Shown one piece after another: positions 1-5,591 of a stretch of 5,844 bases of DNA. The notes under the pieces were generated by a model. That model was not told where the DNA came from and searched no databases. It saw nothing but the letters and a program-made list of their open reading frames with translations. The translations under genes and the position numbers were made by a program. Position 1 is the stretch's first letter. The number at the start of each line of letters is the position of its first letter. The DNA comes from Ilumatobacteraceae bacterium (lineage in GTDB: Bacteria > Actinomycetota > Acidimicrobiia > Acidimicrobiales > Ilumatobacteraceae): contig JALRJT010000032.1 in assembly GCA_023254985.1 (NCBI GenBank), positions 1-5,844 of the forward strand. Reading direction: 5' to 3'.

Positions 1-795
1 ACCCCACGCCACGACGTCGAGTTCCTCGGGGCGAGCATCGCTTGCGACACCCGCACGTTCGAATTGTTCCGGTGTGACGATGCCGGCAAGTGAGCGGCGT
101 AGCATCTTGCGGCGTTGCGCGAATCCCGCGCGCACGAGGGAGAACAATTGCGTCGGTTCGACACCCTCGACTGCGGGAGTCTCGCGACGGGTGAAGTCGA
201 CGAGTGCAGACGAGACGTTCGGCTTGGGAAGGAACACGCTCGCCGGAACGTCGGCGACGATTCGGGCTTCGGACCAGTAGGCGACTTTCACCGACACCGC
301 ACCGTAGGCACTCGTCCGCGGCTGGGCGACGAATCGGTCGGCAACCTCGCGTTGCACCATCACGAGGAGATGGCGTACGACGGGCACGTCGTCCAAGATG
401 TCCGCAACGAGTGGTGTCGCCACGTTGTACGGCAGGTTGGCCACCACGTGCCAGGCCGAGGATCGATTCGCAAGCGCTGCCCAGTCGAGCTGGCTTGCAT
501 CGGCGTGAATGACTTCCACGTTGTCGAGACCCGCGACGACGTCACGCAGTACCTCGACCACGCCGTTGTCGATTTCGACGGCGACGACGTGTGCGCCGGT
601 CTCGGCAAGTGCAAGCGTGAGCGAACCGAGCCCGGCTCCGATTTCGACGACGAAGTCACCGGGGCCAACGCCGCTCAGGCGCGCGATCTTGCGCACGATG
701 TTCGGATCGACGACGAAGTTCTGGCCGAACGCCCGCCGGGGGGAAAGCCCGTGGGCTTCGAGGAGGGAAGCGATGTCGGTTCGGGTGTGGGTCAC
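1..795 (-). CDS. rsmA: 16S rRNA dimethyladenosine transferase RsmA (KsgA), 3' end cut by window edge
   Basis: It transfers four methyl groups from S-adenosylmethionine to two adjacent adenines in the 3'-terminal hairpin of 16S rRNA (A1518 and A1519 in E. coli), a late 30S maturation step. The frame is open for 265 codons from GTG 795 to the left edge. Visible motifs are RAFGQNF (21-27, the family's LGQNFL), the SAM-binding EIGAGLGSLT (51-60), the acidic strand end AVEID (72-76), the catalytic NLPYNV (120-125), FLPKPNVSSALV (188-199) and the C-terminal FAQRRKMLRRSL (225-236). Relatives are about 270-290 residues, so only a short tail is missing. The start fits the family alignment, has GAAGG at 803-807 seven bases upstream, and overlaps the preceding stop as GTGA, implying coupled translation. 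In mycobacteria ksgA likewise closes the metG-tatD-rpfB run. Identity is seen from motifs and is very secure. Confidence 0.96.
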   Translation of the reverse strand, partial: MTHTRTDIASLLEAHGLSPRRAFGQNFVVDPNIVRKIARLSGVGPGDFVVEIGAGLGSLTLALAETGAHVVAVEIDNGVVEVLRDVVAGLDNVEVIHADASQLDWAALANRSSAWHVVANLPYNVATPLVADILDDVPVVRHLLVMVQREVADRFVAQPRTSAYGAVSVKVAYWSEARIVADVPASVFLPKPNVSSALVDFTRRETPAVEGVEPTQLFSLVRAGFAQRRKMLRRSLAGIVTPEQFERAGVASDARPEELDVVAWG

Positions 796-1292
796 CAGGT
801 GACCTTCACGGGAATCGGCGCATCGATCAGATCGGAGAGCTTCACGAACACGCTCTGGTGCAACACGATGGCGATGCCCGGTGGCACGAGCGTCGAATAG
901 ACGCTCAGGCACTTGATGCTCTGGCCGTTGTTGATGTTGGTCACAACGAGGTTCTGTCCCTGCGGCACCGTCGTGCTGTAACACACGGCTCGCTCGGTGT
1001 AGCCGAGCACGGTGAAGGTGGCCGTGCCGGTGTATTCGTTTGCGCTCGTCGCTGGCTTGGCAATCGCGGCGGTGCCACTCGGCGGCAAGGCGGCCGGGCC
1101 GCCCAAAATGACCGGGACGGGGACACTGTCTTCAACGATCGGCGGTACGGTCGTGAACGTCGTCGTCGTTTCCGACGTGGTGTCATTCGAGTCGCCAGTT
1201 GTCGAGCGTACGATCACGAGAGCGAGCATCGACACCACAGCGAGCACCGCGACACGTCGACGTTCATAGACCGACAGGGGCACGCGAGTCAC
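792..1292 (-). CDS. Membrane-anchored extracytoplasmic protein with degenerate RlpA/Rpf-type double-psi beta-barrel domain
   Basis: From GTG 1292 the protein has 166 residues. A short basic N-terminus (ERRR, 10-13) precedes one hydrophobic helix (about 14-28), giving a signal anchor. A Thr/Ser/Asp-rich linker (31-51, with TTTTFTTVPP) and a Pro/Ala-rich stretch follow. The C-terminal part (about 86-166) reads like the double-psi beta-barrel of RlpA and of actinobacterial resuscitation-promoting factors: TGTATFTVLG, then C104 and the VPQGQNLVVTNINNGQS stretch (109-125), C128, and a final KLSDLIDAPIPVKVTW. The usual barrel His (AHRTLPFGT) and the catalytic Asp of the DRGP motif are not found where expected, so it is probably binding or structural, not lytic. 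C104 and C128 could form a disulfide. The gene starts one base after the tatD stop and overlaps rsmA as GTGA. It sits where mycobacteria have rpfB, but no Rpf, G5 or DUF348 domain is present. The frame stays open to an ATG at 1370; that longer form would overlap tatD by 77 bases and bury the anchor, so GTG 1292 is preferred. Domain call is inferred by eye. Confidence 0.72.
   Translation of the reverse strand: MTRVPLSVYERRRVAVLAVVSMLALVIVRSTTGDSNDTTSETTTTFTTVPPIVEDSVPVPVILGGPAALPPSGTAAIAKPATSANEYTGTATFTVLGYTERAVCYSTTVPQGQNLVVTNINNGQSIKCLSVYSTLVPPGIAIVLHQSVFVKLSDLIDAPIPVKVTW
803..807 (-). promoter_or_regulatory. Ribosome binding site of rsmA
   Basis: GAAGG on the minus strand lies seven bases before GTG 795 and inside the last codons of the upstream gene. 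It supports this GTG as the rsmA start and, with the GTGA stop/start overlap, translational coupling to the gene before it. It is one of the few recognisable Shine-Dalgarno sites in the window. Confidence 0.6.
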
Positions 1293-1293
1293 G

Positions 1294-2064
1294 CTAAAAG
1301 GCGATACCTGGAAACGCAAGGTTCGCGTTGTGCGTCGTGACGCGTGCGAACTCAACGACGTCCACGCCACGCAGGTCGGCGATGTAGGTGCCGACGACGG
1401 CGACGTGCGCCGGTTCGTTCGGCTTGCCGCGGTATGGCACGGGAGCGAGAAATGGTGCGTCGGTCTCGATCACCATGTGCTCGAGTGGGCACCATCGTGC
1501 AGCTTCGCGCACGTCATCTGCGGTCTTGAACGTGACGATGCCAGAAAACGACAGGTATGCGCCGCGCTTCACGCACTCGCGAGCTTCGTGTTCGCCGCCA
1601 GTGAAGCAGTGGAAGATCGTGCGCGTCGGCGTGCCGCATGAGTCGAGCACATCGAAGGTGTCGTCCCACGCTTCGCGCGTGTGGATCACGAGCGGAAGAT
1701 CACGCTCGTGGGCAATCGCGATCTGTTCGGCGAAGATCTCTCGCTGCACCGCGCGATCGGAATGGTCGTAGTAATAGTCGAGCCCGCATTCACCGATGGC
1801 GACGACCTTGGGTTCGTCGAGCAGTTGGCGCAATGGCTCGAAGCCATCCTTGGCGTCGTGCGGGTGAAGGCCGACGGTTGCCCACACATCGTCGTGCTTG
1901 GACGCGATGTCGATCGCCTGGCGGCTGGTGGTTGCATCCGTGCCGATGACAATCATCTTGGACACGCCATTGGAGCGCGCGGCATTCAGCACCGCATCGT
2001 GATCTGTCTGCATCGCCTCGTCGTAGACGTGGCAATGGGTGTCGACCCACATGGGTGACGTCAT
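1294..2064 (-). CDS. tatD: TatD-family metal-dependent deoxyribonuclease
   Basis: This 256-residue cytoplasmic hydrolase belongs to the TatD family, whose members are Mg2+/Mn2+-dependent 3'-5' exonucleases on single-stranded DNA or RNA and are linked to DNA repair and D-aminoacyl-tRNA-independent housekeeping roles still debated. The amidohydrolase-type TIM barrel metal ligands are all visible: H10 and H12 (DTHCHVYD), E92 (GECGLDYYYD), H128 (VIHTRE), H152 (FHCFTGG) and D202 (ETDAPFLAP). Length matches the family (about 255-265). ATG 2064 overlaps the metG stop as ATGA and no clear Shine-Dalgarno precedes it, so translation probably depends on ribosomes finishing metG. ATG 2052 (MWVDTHCH) is a possible alternative start. 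The metG-tatD pairing is common in bacteria, which supports the call. The precise physiological substrate cannot be told from sequence. Confidence 0.95.
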   Translation of the reverse strand: MTSPMWVDTHCHVYDEAMQTDHDAVLNAARSNGVSKMIVIGTDATTSRQAIDIASKHDDVWATVGLHPHDAKDGFEPLRQLLDEPKVVAIGECGLDYYYDHSDRAVQREIFAEQIAIAHERDLPLVIHTREAWDDTFDVLDSCGTPTRTIFHCFTGGEHEARECVKRGAYLSFSGIVTFKTADDVREAARWCPLEHMVIETDAPFLAPVPYRGKPNEPAHVAVVGTYIADLRGVDVVEFARVTTHNANLAFPGIAF

Positions 2065-3566
2065 AGTGACTTACGTGGGAAGAGCGGTTGTCCCTTCGTC
2101 ACGGTGAGTCCGCCCGGATAAAGACCCCAGTTCGTGTCGCGACCAACGCGCAGGTCGGCAATCGAGCCACTGAGTCCGAGTCGCGACCAGATTTCTTGTG
2201 TGGTCGTTGGCAGTGCGACCTGGGCGAGGATGGTGACGATCCGCAACGCCTCGAGTGCATCGCCCATCACTCGGTCGACTTCGGCACCGGGTTCCATCTT
2301 CCACGGCTCGTGTTGTTCGAGGTGCGCATTCGTGGCACGAATCAGGTCCCAGGTGGACTCGAGTGCGCGACTCGGTTGCACGGAGTTCCATGCCTCGGTC
2401 GTGGCGCGCACGCTCTCGGCTGCGACTGCAGCAAGAGGGGACGATGGATCAGGGGCTGGGCCGATGCCCCCGCACTTCTTTTCCACGACGGTGGCGACGC
2501 GTGCGGCAAGGTTGCCGAGGTTGTTGGCGAGGTCAGAGTTGTAACGGCTCGTGATGCCCTCGAGGGTGAAGTCGCCGTCGTTGCCGTAATTGGTGTCGGC
2601 GAGCACGTAGTAACGGAATCCGTCGACGCCGAAGTCGTCGATCAGGTCGAGTGGGTCGACCACGTTGCCCGCGGTCTTGGACATCTTCGCTCCGTCGGTG
2701 AGCAGCCAGCCGCCGACCGCCCAACCCTTCGGTGGTTCGATTCCCGCCGACATGAGCATCGCCGGCCAGTACACGCAATGGAATCGGATGATGTCTTTGC
2801 CGATGAAGTGGTAGTCGACCGGCCAGCGCTCGGCGAACTTTGCGTCATCCGTGCCGTAGCCGAGTGCGGTGATGTAGTTGGCGAGTGCATCGAACCACAC
2901 GTAGGTGACGTGGCTGTCGTCCCACGGCAGCGGGATGCCCCACTTCAAGGTCTTGCGACTGATCGAAAAGTCGTGGAGCCCGCCCTTGATGAAGCCGATC
3001 ACTTCGTTCATCCGGAAGCTCGGTGTGATCGCGTTCGGATGCTTTGCGTACCAGTCGAGCAGGCGATCCTCGAAGCGTGACAGGCGGAAGAAGTAGTTCT
3101 CCTCTTCGACGTACGTCGTCGGCTTACCGTGAATCGGGCAGTTGCCCTTGTCGAGTTCGTCTTCGAGGAAGTATGCCTCGCACGGCACGCAATAGTGACC
3201 GCGGTAGATGTCGGATTCGATGTCGCCGGCGTCGTAGCACGCCTGCAACAACTTGCGCACGCCACGGGCGTGACGCTCCTCGGTGGTGCGAATGAAGTCG
3301 TCGTTGGTGATGTTGAGGCGCTTCCACGCCTCGGCGAACAGCGGGGCGATGGAGTCGGCGAACTGCTTCGGCGACACTCCTTGTGCCTCGGCGGCCTGCT
3401 GGATCTTCAACCCGTGTTCGTCGGTGCCGGTCAGCAGGTGCACGTCGTCACCGCACAGGCGGTGCCAGCGGGAAACGGCGTCGGCGACGATCGTGGTGTA
3501 GGCGTGACCCAGGTGTGGCTTGGCGTTGACGTAATAAATAGGTGTCGTCGCGGAGAATTTGGCCAC
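2061..3566 (-). CDS. metG: Methionyl-tRNA synthetase
   Basis: It charges initiator and elongator tRNA-Met with methionine using ATP, in the cytoplasm. The 501-residue class I enzyme opens with TTPIYYVNAKPHLGH, containing the HIGH signature as HLGH (18-21). GTDEHG follows at 47-52 and the methionine-pocket strand TYVWFDAL at 221-228. The KMSKS loop is present as KMSKT (294-298). The connective peptide has a single zinc knuckle of the CxxC...CxxH kind: C126, C129, C143 and H146 (CPIHGKP), as in the Thermus thermophilus enzyme. The anticodon-binding helical domain fills the rest, with NLGNLAARV (349-357) and W422 in HEPWK. The protein stops at PLFPRKSL, so there is no C-terminal EMAP/Trbp111 dimerisation domain. 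The start is GTG 3566, the only one that gives the normal N-terminus; it lies six bases after a -10-like TAGTGT and may be leaderless. It heads the left operon. Confidence 0.98.
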   Translation of the reverse strand: MAKFSATTPIYYVNAKPHLGHAYTTIVADAVSRWHRLCGDDVHLLTGTDEHGLKIQQAAEAQGVSPKQFADSIAPLFAEAWKRLNITNDDFIRTTEERHARGVRKLLQACYDAGDIESDIYRGHYCVPCEAYFLEDELDKGNCPIHGKPTTYVEEENYFFRLSRFEDRLLDWYAKHPNAITPSFRMNEVIGFIKGGLHDFSISRKTLKWGIPLPWDDSHVTYVWFDALANYITALGYGTDDAKFAERWPVDYHFIGKDIIRFHCVYWPAMLMSAGIEPPKGWAVGGWLLTDGAKMSKTAGNVVDPLDLIDDFGVDGFRYYVLADTNYGNDGDFTLEGITSRYNSDLANNLGNLAARVATVVEKKCGGIGPAPDPSSPLAAVAAESVRATTEAWNSVQPSRALESTWDLIRATNAHLEQHEPWKMEPGAEVDRVMGDALEALRIVTILAQVALPTTTQEIWSRLGLSGSIADLRVGRDTNWGLYPGGLTVTKGQPLFPRKSL

Positions 3567-3572
3567 CTCTCC

Positions 3573-3578
3573 ACACTA
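3573..3578 (-). promoter_or_regulatory. Predicted -10 element of the metG-tatD-DPBB-rsmA operon
   Basis: On the minus strand TAGTGT matches the actinobacterial -10 form TANNNT. Its last T is followed by exactly six bases (GGAGAG) and then GTG 3566, so transcription would begin at or next to the start codon, giving a leaderless mRNA. GGAGAG looks like a Shine-Dalgarno sequence but directly abuts the GTG, too close for the usual spacing. No good -35 hexamer was seen. Predicted by eye only. Confidence 0.5.
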
Positions 3579-3589
3579 ATGGCGTGTCC

Positions 3590-3595
3590 TAGTCT
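3590..3595 (+). promoter_or_regulatory. Predicted -10 element of the thioesterase gene
   Basis: TAGTCT fits the TANNNT pattern and ends six bases before GTG 3602, again placing the transcription start at the first codon. No Shine-Dalgarno sequence precedes this GTG, which favours a leaderless transcript. It sits 11 bases from the opposing -10 of metG, so RNA polymerase could hardly occupy both at once. No clear -35 was seen. Predicted by eye only. Confidence 0.5.
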
Positions 3596-3601
3596 GACGC
3601 C

Positions 3602-4402
3602 GTGACTTTTTCCTTCGACGATGCAACCCGTGTCGAAGCAGTCGGTGACGGAACGTACGTCGGTCACGTGAACGACGGTTGGGACATCCGCGGGAATGCC
3701 AACGGTGGTTACGTGATGGCGCTCATGAACTCCGCGATGCGCGACGCATCGGGTCGCACCGATCCGATCTCGATCACGTTGCACTATCTCGCACCGCTTC
3801 CACCGTGTCGCTTTGAGATCGCAACGGAGGTCATCAAGCGTGGTCGTCGCTTCACGACCGTGAGTGCGTCGATGATCGTTGATGGCCGCACCGCGATCCG
3901 TGCCATCGGCGCGTTCGGAGAACTGGCTGATCCTGCGCAGGGTCTGCACCACGTCGACATTCCTCGACCGGACCTTCCTCCATTTGCGCAGTGTCGCGCG
4001 CGGGACCCGCACGCGGAGAACATTCCGCTCGCGCTGATGAGCAAGCTGAACATGCGACTCCACCCCGATGACCTGGGCTTTGCGTTCGGCCAGCCGAGTG
4101 GACGGTCGTTGATGCGCGGGTATTTCGCGTTTGCCGATGAGCGACCGATCGACACGCATGCGGTGCTCCTCGCAGCAGATGCGTTTGCTCCACCGGTGTT
4201 CAATCTGATCGAGGTCCCCGGTTGGGTGCCGACGGTGGAGCTCACCGTGCACTTGCGTGCACGACCGGCTCCCGGACCCCTGTCGTGTTCTTTCGAGGCC
4301 CGCGCAGTGCAGGGTGGGATGTTCGAAGAAGATGGTGTGATCTTCGACGAAAACGGTGTGCTCGTGGCCCAGTCCCGACAAATCGGGCTCGTGCCGCTGT
4401 GA
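3602..4402 (+). CDS. Acyl-CoA thioesterase family protein (TesB-like double hotdog, 4HBT_3 type)
   Basis: The 266-residue protein is predicted to hydrolyse acyl-CoA to free fatty acid and CoA in the cytoplasm; chain length preference is unknown. It reads as two hotdog halves. The first has WDIRGNANGGYVMALM (27-42), the NGGY turn before the long hotdog helix, then ISITLHYLAP (56-65) and the strand RRFTTVSASM (82-91). The second has AADAFAPPVF (191-200), WVPTVELTVHLRA (208-220) and VLVAQSRQIGLV (253-264). By analogy with E. coli TesB (Asp204, Thr228, Gln278) the catalytic set could be D193, T211 or T215, and Q257; this is inferred from order, not alignment. Length suits the family (about 260-290). 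It is the only rightward gene here, divergent from metG and stop-to-stop with rsmI. GTG 3602 is chosen because it gives a full N-terminus and fits the -10 spacing. It could instead act on another thioester; no partner gene points to a pathway. Confidence 0.85.
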   Translation: MTFSFDDATRVEAVGDGTYVGHVNDGWDIRGNANGGYVMALMNSAMRDASGRTDPISITLHYLAPLPPCRFEIATEVIKRGRRFTTVSASMIVDGRTAIRAIGAFGELADPAQGLHHVDIPRPDLPPFAQCRARDPHAENIPLALMSKLNMRLHPDDLGFAFGQPSGRSLMRGYFAFADERPIDTHAVLLAADAFAPPVFNLIEVPGWVPTVELTVHLRARPAPGPLSCSFEARAVQGGMFEEDGVIFDENGVLVAQSRQIGLVPL

Positions 4403-4405
4403 TCA
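4400..4405. other. Abutting convergent stop codons (TGATCA)
   Basis: The TGA of the thioesterase gene (4400-4402, plus strand) directly touches the TGA of rsmI (4403-4405, minus strand), forming the palindrome TGATCA. A second palindrome, TCAGCTGA, covers 4403-4410. There is no intergenic space and no GC-rich hairpin with a T-run on either side, so an intrinsic terminator is not visible. Transcripts from each side probably run into the opposite gene or end by Rho. Confidence 0.85.
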
Positions 4406-5233
4406 GCTGAGTCGAAGCGCGAGTTCGTACACGAGGCGCTTGGGTGCGCCGTAGGTGAGTGCGACTTTCGCCGCCGCATCTCGCTTGCTCATTCCGTTCG
4501 CCAACTCGCGTCGCAAGGCTTCTTCGAGTTGTTCCTCGGTCGCTGGTTCTGGGGGGAGCGCCCCCTCAAGTACGAGTACGTATTCGCCCCGCGGTTCCTG
4601 ATTGCGCGCGTGTTGCACGGCCTCGTGCAACGACGTGCGGCGAATCTCTTCGTGCAGTTTGGTGAGTTCGCGTGCAACGACGATGCGGCGCAGTGGACCG
4701 CAGGCGACCTCGAGGTCGGCGAGCGTCCGCTCGAGACGATGCGGCGCTTCGTACATCACGACGGTGCGACGCTCGGCCGCGATCTCTGTGAGAACCGATG
4801 AGCGCTCTTGGCCTGACCGCGGGATGAAGCCTTCGAACACGAATCGCGATGTCGGTAGTCCGCTCACGATGAGCGCCATGATCACCGCTGCCGGGCCAGG
4901 GATCGCGCTCACTTCGATGCCGCTCGCGATCGCAGCGCGCACGATGCGCTCGCCGGGATCGCTGATGCCGGGCGTGCCCGCATCGGTGACGAGACCGATG
5001 GTCTCGCCCGCGAGGAGTCGCTCGACGACCTCGCGTGACGCATCGTGTTCGGTGTGTTCGTTGACCACGATGTAGGTCTTGCCCGCCAACCCGAAGTGAT
5101 TGAGCATGAGCCCAGTTCGGCGCGTGTCTTCGCAGCACAGCGCGTCGCACTCTGAGATCGCCGCGATCGCACGCGGCGAGAGGTCGCCCAGGTTGCCGAT
5201 CGGCGTGGCGATGAGCACAAGCGTGCCACTCAT
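4403..5233 (-). CDS. rsmI: 16S rRNA (cytidine1402-2'-O)-methyltransferase RsmI
   Basis: RsmI 2'-O-methylates C1402 in the P site of 16S rRNA with S-adenosylmethionine, tuning start-codon choice and decoding fidelity together with RsmH. The 276-residue protein carries the tetrapyrrole-methylase fold signatures in order: LIATPIGNLGDLSPRA (7-22), CEDTRRT (34-40), the SAM loop TDAGTPGISDPG (83-94), AIPGPAAVIMAL (110-121), GFIPR (135-139), MYEAPHRLERTLADL (160-174) and VARELTKLHEE (186-196). The C-terminus has the small helical extension LANGMSKRDAAAKVA (244-258) typical of RsmI. The same frame stays open upstream to ATG 5440, but the added 69 residues match nothing and lie antiphase over the DUF192 gene. 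ATG 5233 gives the standard MSGTLVLIATPIGN start, overlaps the DUF192 stop as ATGA, and has GAGG ten bases before it. It is the last gene of the right operon. Confidence 0.97.
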   Translation of the reverse strand: MSGTLVLIATPIGNLGDLSPRAIAAISECDALCCEDTRRTGLMLNHFGLAGKTYIVVNEHTEHDASREVVERLLAGETIGLVTDAGTPGISDPGERIVRAAIASGIEVSAIPGPAAVIMALIVSGLPTSRFVFEGFIPRSGQERSSVLTEIAAERRTVVMYEAPHRLERTLADLEVACGPLRRIVVARELTKLHEEIRRTSLHEAVQHARNQEPRGEYVLVLEGALPPEPATEEQLEEALRRELANGMSKRDAAAKVALTYGAPKRLVYELALRLS

Positions 5234-5586
5234 GACGACCGCACCTCGACAGTTGCTCCGACGCGCAGACCCCAGCGTTCGAACGAACCTGACGCAGCCT
5301 CGATGACGTACTTGGAGCCACGCACCGGAGCACCGACTCTCCACGGCGCGAGGCGGGTCACCTTCACAACGACTCCATCTCGATTCACATAGGCAATGTC
5401 GAGCGCGAAGCGCATGCCAAGCGTGTGCACCCAACTGCACGGCTGGATGACGAGCGCAGTCTCCGTGGACGACTTGCCGAGCAGTCCGACACGCCGTGTC
5501 CGCGGTGTATCGGCCACATCAGCGCTGGCGAGCACGCGACCATCGGAGACGAGCCACGCAGAGCGGAGGGGTGGCTGGTTGCCCAT
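5230..5586 (-). CDS. DUF192 family protein
   Basis: The 118-residue protein belongs to the DUF192 family, small beta-rich proteins of unknown biochemical role. Features matching the family are ADTPRTRRVGLLGK (25-38), which corresponds to the RxxGLMGR core, HTLGMRFALDIAYVNRDGVV (54-73), the PWRVGAP stretch (81-87) and the closing YVIEAASGSFERWGLRVGATVEV (93-115). Many family members carry a signal peptide; here the N-terminus is polar (MGNQPPLRSAW), so a cytoplasmic location is inferred. ATG 5586 lies five bases after the ychF stop with no strong Shine-Dalgarno, and the stop overlaps rsmI as ATGA, so it appears to be the middle gene of a ychF-DUF192-rsmI operon. The frame extends upstream into ychF, but ATG 5586 fits both length and spacing. 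Function is unknown; co-transcription with two ribosome-related genes is the only contextual hint. Confidence 0.87.
   Translation of the reverse strand: MGNQPPLRSAWLVSDGRVLASADVADTPRTRRVGLLGKSSTETALVIQPCSWVHTLGMRFALDIAYVNRDGVVVKVTRLAPWRVGAPVRGSKYVIEAASGSFERWGLRVGATVEVRSS
5244..5247 (-). promoter_or_regulatory. Candidate ribosome binding site of rsmI
   Basis: GAGG on the minus strand, within GAGGTG, lies ten bases before ATG 5233 and inside the 3' end of the DUF192 gene. The spacing is slightly long. It helps decide for ATG 5233 against the far longer in-frame extension. Confidence 0.45.
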
Positions 5587-5591
5587 GGCGA

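Noticed and set aside
126..146. MetRS zinc knuckle ending CxxH instead of CxxC as an oddity (residues of metG)
   Set aside because: The coordinates given are protein residues. The CPIHG form is also found in Thermus thermophilus MetRS, so it is a normal variant.
115..900. 261-codon open frame on the plus strand over rsmA
   Set aside because: It lies fully antisense to a gene with unmistakable RsmA motifs, and its product (rich in H, R, D and G) shows no domain. Long antisense frames are expected where GC-biased codons avoid stops.
1293..1370. 26-residue N-terminal extension of the beta-barrel protein from ATG 1370
   Set aside because: It lies within tatD coding sequence and would push the membrane anchor to an internal position; GTG 1292 leaves a normal signal anchor and a one-base gap.
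2088..3080. 330-codon open frame on the plus strand over metG
   Set aside because: Antisense to the MetRS catalytic and anticodon domains; no recognisable motif, no start signal, composition typical of a shadow frame.
3564..3572. GGAGAG before GTG 3566 as the metG ribosome binding site
   Set aside because: It touches the start codon with no useful spacing, and the -10 geometry suggests transcription starts at the GTG; kept only as a possibility.
3431..4381. 316-codon open frame on the minus strand running across the thioesterase and the metG start
   Set aside because: It would cover the divergent promoter and is antisense to a well-supported hotdog protein; its Arg/His-rich product matches nothing.
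4395..4440. Possible bidirectional terminator at the thioesterase/rsmI junction
   Set aside because: Only short palindromes (TGATCA, TCAGCTGA) and a 4-base CGAA/TTCG stem are present, with no stable GC stem and no T-run.
5234..5440. 69-residue N-terminal extension of rsmI
   Set aside because: It lies in another frame of the DUF192 gene, is Cys/Arg-rich without similarity to RsmI, and the family start MSGTLVLIATPIGN occurs exactly at ATG 5233.
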